A stretch of 64,000 nt of DNA. It comes from Leisingera daeponensis (GTDB lineage: Bacteria; Pseudomonadota; Alphaproteobacteria; Rhodobacterales; Rhodobacteraceae). Location: assembly GCF_019801465.1 (NCBI RefSeq), contig NZ_JAHVJA010000002.1, forward strand, positions 62,001 to 126,000, read 5' to 3'. Positions within the stretch are counted from its first letter, which is position 1. Each line of letters opens with the position of its first letter. This document shows, in pieces, positions 9,783 through 18,629 of the stretch. The position numbers and the translations under genes were made by a program. The notes beneath the pieces are model-generated. The model was not told where the DNA came from. It made no database searches and saw only the letters and a program-made list of their open reading frames with translations.

Positions 9783-11414
9783 ATGAGGACCGGAGCACCA
9801 CCCGCCCCGGCAGAGCAGATGCTAGAAGCGCAAAGACTTTGGCCTTACCGCCCGCGGCTGTTCGCCAAGGCGTTCCGCTACCAGTATGTGATTTCGCGCC
9901 AGGAAGAACAGATTCATTCCTTTTCCCATCACACCTGCGGCCAATGGCACATCCATGCCGGCAAGGACCTGCCGGCCTGTGCCCTGCATGATGCGTTGGG
10001 CCGCCCGTTCGGTGTCCTGCTGGGCATTGCGGTCGGGCCAACGGGCCTTCTGTCCGCACCGCTGCAGCACCTGCCGCTGGACAGCACTGCACCGGACTTC
10101 TGGGACCGGCTGGAAGACTTCATCGTGGACACGGCGGGCCGCTTCGCCCTTATCGCCGAAAGCGGCGGGCAGGCCCGGTTCTATACCGATCCGGTTGGCA
10201 TGATCGGTGCCGTCTGCGACCCGCTGGCACGCCGCGTGGCAGCCTCGCCGCTGCTGGCGCTGGACCGGCCGGTGGTTCCCAACCCCAAGGTCGACCCGGA
10301 GATTGTCGCGCATCACGGCGGCAAGATTTCCCTGTTCCACACCGCCGACAAACACGTGCGGCGCCTCAACCCGAACTTCTATTTGGACCTGCGCACCTTC
10401 CGCGAGCACCGGTTCTGGCCGCGCGAAGATGACAGTCTGAACGCGCCCGCAGACCCGGTGGAAGCCTTTGACAGGATCTATGCCCAGGCCAGTTTCAACA
10501 TCGGCGCCATTGCCGCCGCCCACCCGACAGCGCTGCCGCTGACCGGCGGTCAGGACAGCCGCCTGCTCCTGACCTTCGCCAAACCCCATGCGGACCGGAT
10601 CAAGCACTATTTCTCGCATATCAACAACTACGCGACCCGCCGGGATGCAGCCATCGGCGGGATCCTGTGCCAGCGCCTGAACCTGCGCCACCAAGCGCTG
10701 GACAAGCGGGACTATTCCCTTCCAGAAGCGGAAATCGAAAAGCGGCGCAGCATCTATCACCTGACAACCGGCGCGCCCATGCCGCCGCCGCAGGAGCATC
10801 TCAACGGCACCGCCAACGGGCTGCCCGAAAACACCGTCATCCTGCGCGGGCACCTGACCGACCTGCTGCGCGCGGTCTTTGTCACCCGGCCGCAGGGGCT
10901 GTGGGATGTGGTGAACTGGCAGATCAAGAAGCTTCTGATCGTGCCCAACAGCATGTTCGGCCCCGAAACCGCATCGCTGTTCCGCGACGACTTCACCGCC
11001 TGGCAGAAGACGCTCAACACCCCGGCCCGCAGCAAGGCCGTCGATTTCCTGTTCCTGGAGGTCTACTACAGCTCCACCGTCGGCGCCGTCTTCCCGGCCC
11101 TCTGGCAGCATTTCTACCTGTCGCCCTTCAACAGCCGCAGACTGATCGCCCTGTCGCTCAGCTTCGCGGACAAGCACCGGGTGGAATCCGGACCGGTCTT
11201 CGGCATCATCGAACGCTTTGCCCCGGAACTGTCGGATGTCCCCTTCGACTTCGAGGCCCCCGCGGACCTGGGCACGCTGCACGGCTGCGAGGGCAGCTTC
11301 GGCAGCATGACCCGCGACCGCCGCCTGGCCGCCATTGCCCGCCTGGCCCGGACGCGGCCGGGCCCCGGTGCGGAACCGCAGCAGCAAGAAGATCTGCCAG
11401 CCGGAACAGTCTGA
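9783..11414 (+). CDS. asparagine-synthetase-like enzyme without the N-terminal cysteine
   Basis: A 543-residue protein. The middle holds the PP-loop LPLTGGQDSRLLL (251-263), the ATP-pyrophosphatase motif of asparagine synthetase B and related amide-forming enzymes. Upstream of it, RFALIAESGGQARFYTDPVGM (120-140) matches the core of the Ntn glutaminase domain, but there is no initiating Met-Cys, so glutamine hydrolysis is unlikely from this chain. Such proteins often act in surface-sugar or secondary-metabolite pathways; the role here is unknown. The ATG at 9783 lacks a good ribosome site; ATG 9819 is an alternative. Confidence 0.7.
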   Translation: MRTGAPPAPAEQMLEAQRLWPYRPRLFAKAFRYQYVISRQEEQIHSFSHHTCGQWHIHAGKDLPACALHDALGRPFGVLLGIAVGPTGLLSAPLQHLPLDSTAPDFWDRLEDFIVDTAGRFALIAESGGQARFYTDPVGMIGAVCDPLARRVAASPLLALDRPVVPNPKVDPEIVAHHGGKISLFHTADKHVRRLNPNFYLDLRTFREHRFWPREDDSLNAPADPVEAFDRIYAQASFNIGAIAAAHPTALPLTGGQDSRLLLTFAKPHADRIKHYFSHINNYATRRDAAIGGILCQRLNLRHQALDKRDYSLPEAEIEKRRSIYHLTTGAPMPPPQEHLNGTANGLPENTVILRGHLTDLLRAVFVTRPQGLWDVVNWQIKKLLIVPNSMFGPETASLFRDDFTAWQKTLNTPARSKAVDFLFLEVYYSSTVGAVFPALWQHFYLSPFNSRRLIALSLSFADKHRVESGPVFGIIERFAPELSDVPFDFEAPADLGTLHGCEGSFGSMTRDRRLAAIARLARTRPGPGAEPQQQEDLPAGTV

Positions 11415-11589
11415 AGGCAGCGCGGACCGGCCCCGGCGCCGGGATCACGCCCGCCGCCGCATTGGCAAGGCTTCGCCGGTTCCTGCGCCGCCGGGCCGCC
11501 GCGGCTGGACGCGGCCGCCGCCGCATGATTGAGGGTATGGTGATCCCGCCGGACAAAAAACCGGCCACAGGCAGAATACGAGAACGCAA

Positions 11590-12264
11590 ATGCGCCCCGG
11601 TTTCCTCCTCAGCACCCTTCCTTTTGTCTGCGCCCTGGCCCTGCCCCATCCCGCCGCTGCCGGCGGACCCTCGATTAAGGTTCAGGACAAAGGCAACCAG
11701 TACAAATACGAGTACAAGGACCACCGCTGCCAGTTCAAATACCACCTGAAATACGGCAAGGGTGACGCCAAGACCTCAACCAAGGGCGATTGCTCCCAAA
11801 TCGCCCGCTTCCCGCAGTTTGCCCCGCCCGCGGCTTATGCCCGCGGCGGCAGGCGCCCGGCTCCGCAGCCCGCGTCCTGGCCATCCTGCAACTCGCAGGC
11901 CTTGGGACGGCTGCTCGGCGGCGCGGCCGGGACTGCGGCAGGCGCCCGGCTTGGCAATGGCGACACGGTGACAATTGCGGCCGGAACCGTGCTGGGCGCC
12001 CTGCTGGGCGGCGAGATCGGCCGCCGCCTGGGCGCCGATGACCACCGCTGCATCGGCTCGGCGCTGGAATACGCCGGCCCCGGCCAGGTCTTCGATTTCA
12101 GCAACCCGCAATCGGGCCTGGCCTATGCGCTGCGCCCGCTGGAGCGCAGCAGCCGGGGCGGCACCGCCTGCCGCAGCTTCGATGCCCGTTTCGACGGCGG
12201 CCACTGGCGCCGCGGCCTGGCCTGCCGTGAGGGCGGCGAATGGCGGATCGTCAGCCTGGACTGA
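11590..12264 (+). CDS. glycine-zipper envelope protein (17 kDa antigen-like)
   Basis: A 224-residue exported protein. A signal peptide occupies about 1-25 (FVCALALPHPAAAG). Residues about 104-145 form two glycine-rich hydrophobic segments (LLGGAAGTAAGARLGNG and GTVLGALLGGEIGRRLG), the glycine-zipper 2TM pattern of the rickettsial 17 kDa antigen family. The C-terminal part has paired cysteines (CIGSALEY, CRSFDA, CREGGEW) and resembles the surface-antigen tail domain. Likely outer-membrane or periplasmic. Confidence 0.75.
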   Translation: MRPGFLLSTLPFVCALALPHPAAAGGPSIKVQDKGNQYKYEYKDHRCQFKYHLKYGKGDAKTSTKGDCSQIARFPQFAPPAAYARGGRRPAPQPASWPSCNSQALGRLLGGAAGTAAGARLGNGDTVTIAAGTVLGALLGGEIGRRLGADDHRCIGSALEYAGPGQVFDFSNPQSGLAYALRPLERSSRGGTACRSFDARFDGGHWRRGLACREGGEWRIVSLD

Positions 12265-12280
12265 CGGCCCGCCCGGCGCC

Positions 12281-13264
12281 TCAGGACGCCTTGGCGCCTG
12301 CGGCGTCCTTCATGGCATCAACGCCCTTCTTCCACAGGTTGCCCTGCCACAGCTCCTCAAGGCCGGTTTCGCCGCTGGCCCCCTTGGTGGTCAGGTAATC
12401 ATAGTAGGACGTCGGCTTGCGGCCGGTGATGTTGTAGAAGTCCGGGCTGCAACGGGTGTAGAAGCCATTGGTCAGATATTCGAAGAACTCCGCGCGGGTT
12501 GCCCCGAAATCCGCCTCGAACTGTTCCATGGATTGCGGGCGGTATTCGATCTCCCGGCCCATGGCGCGGCCCAGATCGGCGGCGATTTCCGCCATCGACT
12601 GCGGCACCGGGCCGGTGATGTCATAGAACTTGTTGCCGTGCCGCTCCGGCCCCTCGGCCAGCACCGCCGCCGCCGCCTCGGCAATGTCGCGGGTGGCGAC
12701 AAAGGAATTGCGCATATCCCCCAGCGGGTTGGAGAACCAGCCTTCGTTTTCAATGGTGTCGCAGTCGGTCTTCAACAGGTGATTCATGAAGAAGTTGTTG
12801 CGCAGCGCAGTCACGGTCAGGCCCGCGTCGATCAGCGCCTTCTCACCCCACCAGTAGTGCTGCAGCATCAGCGGAATGCCGGCCCCCGGGCGCGAGGCAT
12901 GGGTGTCCGCATCGTAGTCTGCGGTATTGGTGTCCGCGCCCATGCAGCTGACGCGCACCACATGTTTGATCTGGTCCTTGCGCGCCCCCAGCGCCTTGCA
13001 AAAGTTCAGATGCCCCTCCAGCATCGGGTCCAGCGAGGCGGAATAGACCGCCGACACGCCCTCCAGCGCGGCGTCCCACGTGGCCGGGTCCGACAGGTCG
13101 AACTTCACCGTTTCGTCGGCTCCCAGCGCCTTCAGCTGCTCCTCCTTGGAACCGCTGAAATAGCAGGCGCGGACGGTGAACCGGCCCTGTTGCGCCAGAC
13201 GCGCCACCAGCTCGCGGCCGATACGGCCGGTGGCCGAGGTAATAAGAACGATGGGTTTGGACAT
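12281..13264 (-). CDS. NmrA-type NAD(P)-dependent oxidoreductase
   Basis: A 327-residue atypical short-chain dehydrogenase. The N-terminal Rossmann motif is VLITSATGRIGRELVARL (G13 and G16 of TGxxGR). The later SFVATRDIAEAAAAVL and GNKFYDITGP blocks are typical of NmrA/HSCARG-like NAD(P) sensors and quinone reductases. The catalytic YxxxK of classical SDRs is not evident. Substrate unknown. Confidence 0.85.
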   Translation of the reverse strand: MSKPIVLITSATGRIGRELVARLAQQGRFTVRACYFSGSKEEQLKALGADETVKFDLSDPATWDAALEGVSAVYSASLDPMLEGHLNFCKALGARKDQIKHVVRVSCMGADTNTADYDADTHASRPGAGIPLMLQHYWWGEKALIDAGLTVTALRNNFFMNHLLKTDCDTIENEGWFSNPLGDMRNSFVATRDIAEAAAAVLAEGPERHGNKFYDITGPVPQSMAEIAADLGRAMGREIEYRPQSMEQFEADFGATRAEFFEYLTNGFYTRCSPDFYNITGRKPTSYYDYLTTKGASGETGLEELWQGNLWKKGVDAMKDAAGAKAS

Positions 13265-13480
13265 GGAAGGGCCTCCTGATGCCGCGGACGGGCTGCCGCC
13301 CGCGCAAATGTTTCAATTCTGCGCGGACCCTACAGCCATGCCGCCCGCCGCAATCCCTGAAACCCGACTCAAAAGGCTGCGCATTCGTCACGCCGGCCCG
13401 CCGCGCCGCGGACGAACCCGGAACGTTTCCCCTGGTCCGGGCGTTATTTCCCTATCCACGCAAAGCAAGGGAGAAACACC

Positions 13481-13843
13481 ATGCAACAGGTTCACAGCGA
13501 ACCCGGCAGCAGTCTGGTCTCCACCAACGACGTGACCGGAACCGACGTTTATGACGAACGCGGAGAGAAGGCCGGAACCATCGACCACCTGATGATCGAC
13601 AAGCAGTCCGGCAAGGCAGCCTATGCTATCATGAGCTTCGGCGGCTTCCTCGGTCTGGGCGAACGGCAGTTCACCATTCCCTGGGGGGCGCTCTCCTATG
13701 CGCCTGAGCTGGGCGGCTTCCGCACCAGTGTCACCCCGGAGCAGCTGAAAAGCGCCCCGGAGCAGCCCGAGGGCTGGCACCGCGACCGCAGGCACGAGGA
13801 GAGCATCTACGATCACTATCAGGTGCCGTATTACTGGTTCTGA
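13481..13843 (+). CDS. PRC-barrel domain protein
   Basis: A 120-residue soluble protein. Residues about 14-80 form a PRC barrel: NDVTGTDVYDERGEKAGTID, HLMIDKQSGKAAYAIMSFGG and FTIPWGALSY. Proteins of this kind are widespread in Alphaproteobacteria and often stress-induced; no partner is visible here. GGGAG precedes the ATG and a strong terminator follows. Confidence 0.9.
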   Translation: MQQVHSEPGSSLVSTNDVTGTDVYDERGEKAGTIDHLMIDKQSGKAAYAIMSFGGFLGLGERQFTIPWGALSYAPELGGFRTSVTPEQLKSAPEQPEGWHRDRRHEESIYDHYQVPYYWF

Positions 13844-13870
13844 TCCGCTGCCATGCCGCTGCAAAGAAAG

Positions 13871-13897
13871 AGGCCCCGCAATTCTGCGGGGCCTTTT
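13871..13897 (+). terminator. Rho-independent terminator of the PRC-barrel gene
   Basis: AGGCCCCGCA (13871-13880) pairs perfectly with TGCGGGGCCT (13885-13894) around an ATTC loop and is followed by a T-run. It lies 27 bases after the stop codon. Confidence 0.92.
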
Positions 13898-13995
13898 CGC
13901 CGGTCTGCCGCCACGCCGTGCGGTTGGAAGGGACTATAGGCCGCCCCCATCAGGATTTCGGGGGAGCGTGACGGCAGTCAGGCGTGACCCGGGGA

Positions 13996-14244
13996 TCAGC
14001 CCGCCTGAGTCAGAACGCCGGCTTCGATTGCCGCGCTGACCTCTGCTGCATCGGCTTCACCGTCGGCATTGGCATCAACAGTGGCAAAGGTTTCCGCGGT
14101 CAGTTCCGGGAACGCCAGCTGAAGCTCTTCCAGCGAGAAAGTTCCGTTGCCGTCTGCGTCCAGCTCTGCGGCCAGGTCCTTTGCAGCCAGCGGGGATGCG
14201 AGCAGGGCAGCAACAGCGGTAGCGGTCATGGCAAACTTTTTCAT
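13996..14244 (-). CDS. small exported EF-hand protein
   Basis: An 82-residue protein starting MKKFAMTATAV with a signal peptide (cleavage likely near residue 21, PLAAKD). Two EF-hand loops follow: DADGNGTFSLEE and DANADGEADAAE. Both keep the Asp/Asn ligands at positions 1, 3 and 5 and Glu at 12. A periplasmic calcium-binding role is likely; the partner is unknown. An in-frame upstream extension lacks support. Confidence 0.85.
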   Translation of the reverse strand: MKKFAMTATAVAALLASPLAAKDLAAELDADGNGTFSLEELQLAFPELTAETFATVDANADGEADAAEVSAAIEAGVLTQAG

Positions 14245-14358
14245 GTGAGACACTCCAGTCATAATTTGGTTTGTTGCGGTCCGCGGCTTGTCCTGCGAAC
14301 CGTGACAAACAGCTATGGCGTGCCCCGCCGCTCCGCCATCCCCTGACTGCTGCCGCCC

Positions 14359-14388
14359 GAAACCCCGGCACAATGGCGCCGGGTTTTC
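14359..14388 (-). terminator. hairpin downstream of the cytosine deaminase gene
   Basis: GAAACCCCGGC (14359-14369) pairs with GCCGGGTTTTC (14378-14388) with one bulged C; A/T tracts flank both sides, so it can act in either direction. It lies about 170 bases past the deaminase stop. The rest of the 310-base gap 14245-14554 holds nothing else recognisable. Confidence 0.45.
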
Positions 14389-14554
14389 CCTTTCATGTAA
14401 GCAGGTTACCGCCACGACTGCGGGACCGGCCTTTGTCCGCGCAGCGCCGCTGCTAAATTCCGCGGCTTTCCGCCCTGCGATCGAAGGATGCAGCGGTGCA
14501 GGGAACCAATCAGCGTTTCAGGATTCCTGTGACGCCTGCAGCAGCAGCCGAATC

Positions 14555-15001
14555 CTACTCGGCGATATCCTCGGCCCACAGCTCCGGCTTTTCGCGGATA
14601 AACCGCTCCATCAGCGCGATACAGTCCGGATCCTCTGCAATCACCACCTCGACGCCGTGCTTGCGCAGAAACTCCTCGTTGCCGCCAAAATTTTGCGTGT
14701 CGCCGATCACCACCCGCGGGATGCCGAACTGCACGATGGTGCCGCTGCACATCATGCAGGGCGACAGCGAGGTATACAGCACCGTGTCCCGGTAGGTCTT
14801 CTGCCGCCCCGCCTTGCGCAGCGCGTCCATTTCGCCGTGGGCAATCGGGTCGCCCTTCTGGACCCGCTGGTTGCGCCCCTGCGCCACCACCTGGCCATCC
14901 CGCGCCAGCACCGATCCGATCGGGCAGCCGCCCTCGCCGAACCCGGCCTTAGCTTCCTCATAGGCAATGCGCAGCAGGCGCCTGTCATCGTCGGTCATCA
15001 T
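14555..15001 (-). CDS. cytosine deaminase, fungal (Fcy1) type
   Basis: A 148-residue zinc deaminase. The zinc site reads H55-G-E57 and P-C82-M-M-C85 (SLSPCMMCSG). The C-terminus FIREKPELWAEDIAE closely follows the ending of yeast cytosine deaminase, and IAYEEAKAGFGEGGCPIG matches its N-terminal block, so cytosine to uracil conversion in pyrimidine salvage is likelier than tRNA or guanine deamination. The start at 15001 or the next codon is favoured over 15031. Activity on other bases cannot be excluded. Confidence 0.85.
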   Translation of the reverse strand: MMTDDDRRLLRIAYEEAKAGFGEGGCPIGSVLARDGQVVAQGRNQRVQKGDPIAHGEMDALRKAGRQKTYRDTVLYTSLSPCMMCSGTIVQFGIPRVVIGDTQNFGGNEEFLRKHGVEVVIAEDPDCIALMERFIREKPELWAEDIAE

Positions 15002-15174
15002 AGGAAACGGCCTCTTTGTGAATGAATACAACGCTGTTGCGGAATCCTGCCTCCCGGTCGCAAGACGGTCAACCCCGCCCCCGCCGCACCGGCTCAGGGC
15101 TGGAGCGAAACGCGCCCCCGTGCCACACTTGCCAGGGCCGGGCGCCGCCCGGGCCGGAACCAGGGAGGCCTGCC

Positions 15175-15543
15175 ATGTATGTCGCCGGATTTGTCATTCC
15201 CGTCCCCGCGGGCAATTTCGAAGCCTACAAGGCCTGGGCGGAAGCCAGCGCCGCGCTGTTCCGGGAGTACGGCTGCCTGGAAATCGTCGATTCCTGGGAA
15301 GACAATGTGCCGGACGGGCAGCAGACCGACTTCCGCCGCGCCGTCGCTGCCCGCCCCAACGAGCGGATCGTGTTCAGCTGGCAGATCTGGCCCAGCAAGG
15401 AAGACATGGAGGCCGCTGAGGCCCGGATCGCCAAGGACACCCGCTTTGACATCCCCGTCGAAATCCCCTTCGACCACCGGCGACTGATCCTTGGCGCCTT
15501 CACTCCGGTCCACATCCTGGGACGCCAGGCAGGGACGGGCTGA
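15175..15543 (+). CDS. DUF1428 (YbaA-like) protein
   Basis: A 122-residue protein beginning MYVAGFVIPVP after GGGAGG seven bases upstream. It is a ferredoxin-like dimeric alpha-beta barrel of the DUF1428 family, with the family hallmarks FREYGCLEIVDSWEDNVPDG and VFSWQIWPSKEDM. The biochemical role of the family is unknown. Confidence 0.9.
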   Translation: MYVAGFVIPVPAGNFEAYKAWAEASAALFREYGCLEIVDSWEDNVPDGQQTDFRRAVAARPNERIVFSWQIWPSKEDMEAAEARIAKDTRFDIPVEIPFDHRRLILGAFTPVHILGRQAGTG

Positions 15544-15570
15544 CCGGTGCCGCTGCGCGGCCTGCCGGCA

Positions 15571-16950
15571 TCAGGCAGGGGCGCCCACTGCCTTGATCGA
15601 GCGGCGCCAGAACCGCAGCATCAGGAACAGCCCGGCTGTGGTCAGTCCCGCAACCAGCCCCATCCAGACGCCGACACCGCCCCAGCCCAGCATGAAACCG
15701 AAGACATAGGACGCCGGAATGCCCACAGCCCAATAGCTGAGCGCGGCAATCACCATCGGCACGCCGGTGTCCTGCACCCCGCGCAACAGGCCCAGCGCAA
15801 CCGCCTGCATCCCGTCCATCAGCTGGAACAGCGCGGCCGCCGCCAGCAGCACGCCGCCGATCAGCAGGATCGCGTCCTTCTGCGGGTCGTCCGCGTCCAG
15901 GAACAGCGACATCAGCGCATCCGGGATCGTCAGGAACAGCACAATTGCCACCGCCGACACCAGCAGCGACATTACCGTCACCACCTTGCCGCCGCGCGCC
16001 AGGTGCTCCCGGTCGCCGCGGCCAAAGGCATTGCCTGCCCGGATCGTGGCGGCATTGGACAGCCCAAGGTGCACCATGAAGGTAAGCCCGCCCAGCGAGA
16101 TCGCGATCCCGTGCGCCGCCAGCGGCACCGTGCCCAGCCAGCCCATCATCATCGCCGAGGCCGCAAACAGGCTGGCTTCGGCCAGCGTCGTCAGGCCGAT
16201 TGGCGTCCCCATGCGGAACACCTTGCCCAGCATCTCCCAGTCCGGGCGCTGGAAGTTCTTGAGCAGCTCATGCTGCGGCAGCGCCCGCAGCGCATAGGCC
16301 AGCACCAGCACGAAAGACACGCCATTGGTCACCAGCGAAGCAATTGCCGCGCCGGTAATGCCCAGTTCCGGCGCCCCCCAGTTGCCGAAAATCAGCGCAT
16401 AGTTCACCAGCGCATTGATCACCGCCGCAAAGACCGACAGCCACAGCACGATCTGGGTCCGCTCCAGCGCCGCCAGGTAGGATTTCGCCACCATGTACAA
16501 AAGCGCCGGAAACAGCGCCCAGCCGGCAATCCGCAGATACTCTGCCGCGTCATGGGCCACCTGTGCCTCCTGCCCCAGGAGCAGAAGAATCGGTTCCGAC
16601 CACCACAGCAGCGGCATCGCCGCCGCGCCATAGGCGAGCGACAGCCACAGCCCCATCCGGGTCGAGCGCCGGATCTGGCGCTCCTCGCCCGCGCCGGCCG
16701 CAGCCGCCACCATCGGCATCACCGCAAAGGCAAAGCCGGAGCCCAACAGGAAGATCGAGAAGAAATAGGACGAGCCCAGCGTCACCGCCGCCAGCTCCGC
16801 CACCCCGTACCAGCCCAGCATGACGGTATCGGTCAGCCCGATGGCAAACTGCGCCACATGGCCGCCGATCAGCGGCAGGCCAAGGACGGCAACCGCCCGC
16901 GCGTGGCCGCGCAGGGGCATCTCGGTGTGTCTGGTCGTTAACGTGCTCAT
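15571..16950 (-). CDS. MATE-family multidrug/Na+ antiporter (NorM-like)
   Basis: A 459-residue inner-membrane protein with twelve hydrophobic segments arranged as two halves. The MATE pattern is visible in PLIGGHVAQFAIGLTDTVMLGWYG, the region where the first helix carries the conserved glycine-rich and Asp residues, and again in GTPIGLTTLAEASLFAASAMMMG for the second half. Such pumps export cationic drugs in exchange for Na+ or H+. The start at 16950 (MSTLTTRHTEMPL) fits the family; the open frame further upstream runs into the divergent gene. Divergent from the DUF2461 gene. Confidence 0.9.
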   Translation of the reverse strand: MSTLTTRHTEMPLRGHARAVAVLGLPLIGGHVAQFAIGLTDTVMLGWYGVAELAAVTLGSSYFFSIFLLGSGFAFAVMPMVAAAAGAGEERQIRRSTRMGLWLSLAYGAAAMPLLWWSEPILLLLGQEAQVAHDAAEYLRIAGWALFPALLYMVAKSYLAALERTQIVLWLSVFAAVINALVNYALIFGNWGAPELGITGAAIASLVTNGVSFVLVLAYALRALPQHELLKNFQRPDWEMLGKVFRMGTPIGLTTLAEASLFAASAMMMGWLGTVPLAAHGIAISLGGLTFMVHLGLSNAATIRAGNAFGRGDREHLARGGKVVTVMSLLVSAVAIVLFLTIPDALMSLFLDADDPQKDAILLIGGVLLAAAALFQLMDGMQAVALGLLRGVQDTGVPMVIAALSYWAVGIPASYVFGFMLGWGGVGVWMGLVAGLTTAGLFLMLRFWRRSIKAVGAPA

Positions 16951-17065
16951 GAAGTCAGCCTTAGGCCCCGCCGCGCATTCCGGCAAGGGCAGAGTTTCCT
17001 TGCCAGCGCACAGGCTCATGGTGGTATTCTGCACAGGCTGCCCCTTGACCGCAGGACCAAATGTA

Positions 17066-17716
17066 ATGACCGATGCCTTCGCCCAGCTGATCCCCGACGC
17101 CCGCGCCTTTCTGGCGGATCTTGCAGAAAACAACAGCCGGGACTGGTTCACCGCGCACAATGACCGGTATGACGCGCAGCTGAAAGCCCCCGCGCTCCGT
17201 CTGATGGATGAGGTCGCACAGGCAATCACCCGGCGCCACGGCACGCAGGTCACAGGCAAACTGTTCCGCCCGCAGCGCGATGTGCGGTTTTCCAAGGACA
17301 AGACGCCCTACACCACCCATCTGCACATGATGTGGACACTGAACGGCGCCGGCTGCGCCCTGTTCTTCGGCATCGCGCCGGATTACTGCACCGCTGGCGG
17401 CGGCCTGATGGGGTTCAGCAATACGCAAATGCCGCGCTGGCGGCAGGCCATCGACGGCGCCTTCGGCGATGAAACCGCGGCGCTGGTGGACATCCTGGCG
17501 CTCAAGGGCTTTGCCGTCGGGGAACCGGAATTGAAACGCGTCCCCGCCCCCTACAGCAAGGCGCACCCGCACGGGGTGCTCCTGCAGCGCAAGTCGCTGA
17601 CTTTCTGGCATGAGATGACCCCGCGCGAGCAAGCGGCCCCGATGGGGGCGCTGCTGTCGGCCTACCTCACGCAGGAGCCGATGTTCGCCCTGCTGGACAG
17701 CGCTTTGGCAGAGTGA
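17066..17716 (+). CDS. DUF2461 / TIGR02453 family protein
   Basis: A 216-residue protein of the DUF2461 family, recognised by FLADLAENNSRDWFTAHNDRYD, FRPQRDVRFSKDKTPYTTHL and FGIAPDYCTAGGGLMG. The family is widespread and of unknown biochemical function. An in-frame upstream extension to 16820 lies antisense to the MATE gene and is rejected. The gene is convergent with the nickel/cobalt transporter gene. Confidence 0.9.
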   Translation: MTDAFAQLIPDARAFLADLAENNSRDWFTAHNDRYDAQLKAPALRLMDEVAQAITRRHGTQVTGKLFRPQRDVRFSKDKTPYTTHLHMMWTLNGAGCALFFGIAPDYCTAGGGLMGFSNTQMPRWRQAIDGAFGDETAALVDILALKGFAVGEPELKRVPAPYSKAHPHGVLLQRKSLTFWHEMTPREQAAPMGALLSAYLTQEPMFALLDSALAE

Positions 17717-17719
17717 GGC

Positions 17720-18628
17720 TTACAGCGCCCGCAGCATGATCTGGCTGGCCAGAACCGCCACCACCGCGCCCGCCAGGACCTCAAGCAGCGCAGCCGCACG
17801 CAAGGCGCCCGTGCCCTGCATCTGCGCCAGCGCGCCCTTGCGCATGGTGACCGCAGCAGCCGCCACCGCCACAGTCACCGTTGCGGTGCCAATCCCCATA
17901 GCAAAGGCGCCCGCGATCCCGGCCCACAGCACCCCCATGCGCCAGGTCAGGAGCAGCAGGAACACTGCCCCGGTGCAGGGCCTGAGCGCCACCGCCCCGA
18001 TGATCGCCAGCGCATCGCGCAGCGAATGGACATCGGCGGCCTCTTCCGCCGTCGGCCCGTGCCGGTGGCCGCAGGAGGCGCAGACCTCCCCGTGCGCATG
18101 ACCGTGATGAGCTTGGCGGGCCGCTGCCGCGGGCCGGCTCGCCAGCAGCCGCCGCACGCCCCGCGCCAGCAGCCAGACGCCCACCAGCGCAATCAGCCCG
18201 TAGGACACCGGCGCCAGCACATCCTCCGCTGCGCTGGTCAGCTGCTCGCGGCCCCAGTCCAGCAGCAGCAGCCCGCCTGCGACCAGCAGCACCGCCGTGG
18301 CTGCCTGCGCCAGGGACGACGCCAGCGCCAGCCCGGCCAGCCGCAGCAGCGGCACAGGCTTGCCCATGCCGTAGCCGCCGATGACCAGCTTGCCATGGCC
18401 CGGCCCGGCGGCATGAAAGAACCCGTAGGCAAAGCACAAGGACAGCAGCGCCATCAGCGCTCCCGGCTCGCCTGCGCGCAAGGCCCTGAGTCCCCGCGCC
18501 ATCGCGTTCTGCGCCTCGCGCTGGCCCTCCGCAGCCCAGACAGACACTGCCCCGGCGCCGCCAAAGCCCCAAAGCCAGACTGCCAGGGCAGCCACGCCCA
18601 GCGCCGCTATTGTTAAGAAAACCCTCAC
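17720..18628 (-). CDS. NicO-family nickel/cobalt transporter
   Basis: A 302-residue inner-membrane protein with about seven hydrophobic segments. The metal-transport motif HAAGPGHGK (72-80) is complete. A later [16 protein letters not shown] matches the second conserved block. Between helices lies a cytosolic loop rich in His and Cys (about 171-192, with [18 protein letters not shown]), typical of RcnA-like exporters that bind Ni or Co. One base separates it from the upstream DUF1007 gene, so the two are translationally linked. Confidence 0.88.
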   Translation of the reverse strand: MRVFLTIAALGVAALAVWLWGFGGAGAVSVWAAEGQREAQNAMARGLRALRAGEPGALMALLSLCFAYGFFHAAGPGHGKLVIGGYGMGKPVPLLRLAGLALASSLAQAATAVLLVAGGLLLLDWGREQLTSAAEDVLAPVSYGLIALVGVWLLARGVRRLLASRPAAAARQAHHGHAHGEVCASCGHRHGPTAEEAADVHSLRDALAIIGAVALRPCTGAVFLLLLTWRMGVLWAGIAGAFAMGIGTATVTVAVAAAAVTMRKGALAQMQGTGALRAAALLEVLAGAVVAVLASQIMLRAL

Positions 18629-18629
18629 C

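Noticed and set aside
9822-11387. A 521-codon open frame on the minus strand.
   Set aside because: Antisense to the asparagine-synthetase-like gene, with no domain, signal or ribosome site.
15547-16941. A 464-codon open frame opposite the MATE gene.
   Set aside because: His/Gln/Arg-rich shadow of a membrane-protein gene; the MATE protein is clearly the real product.
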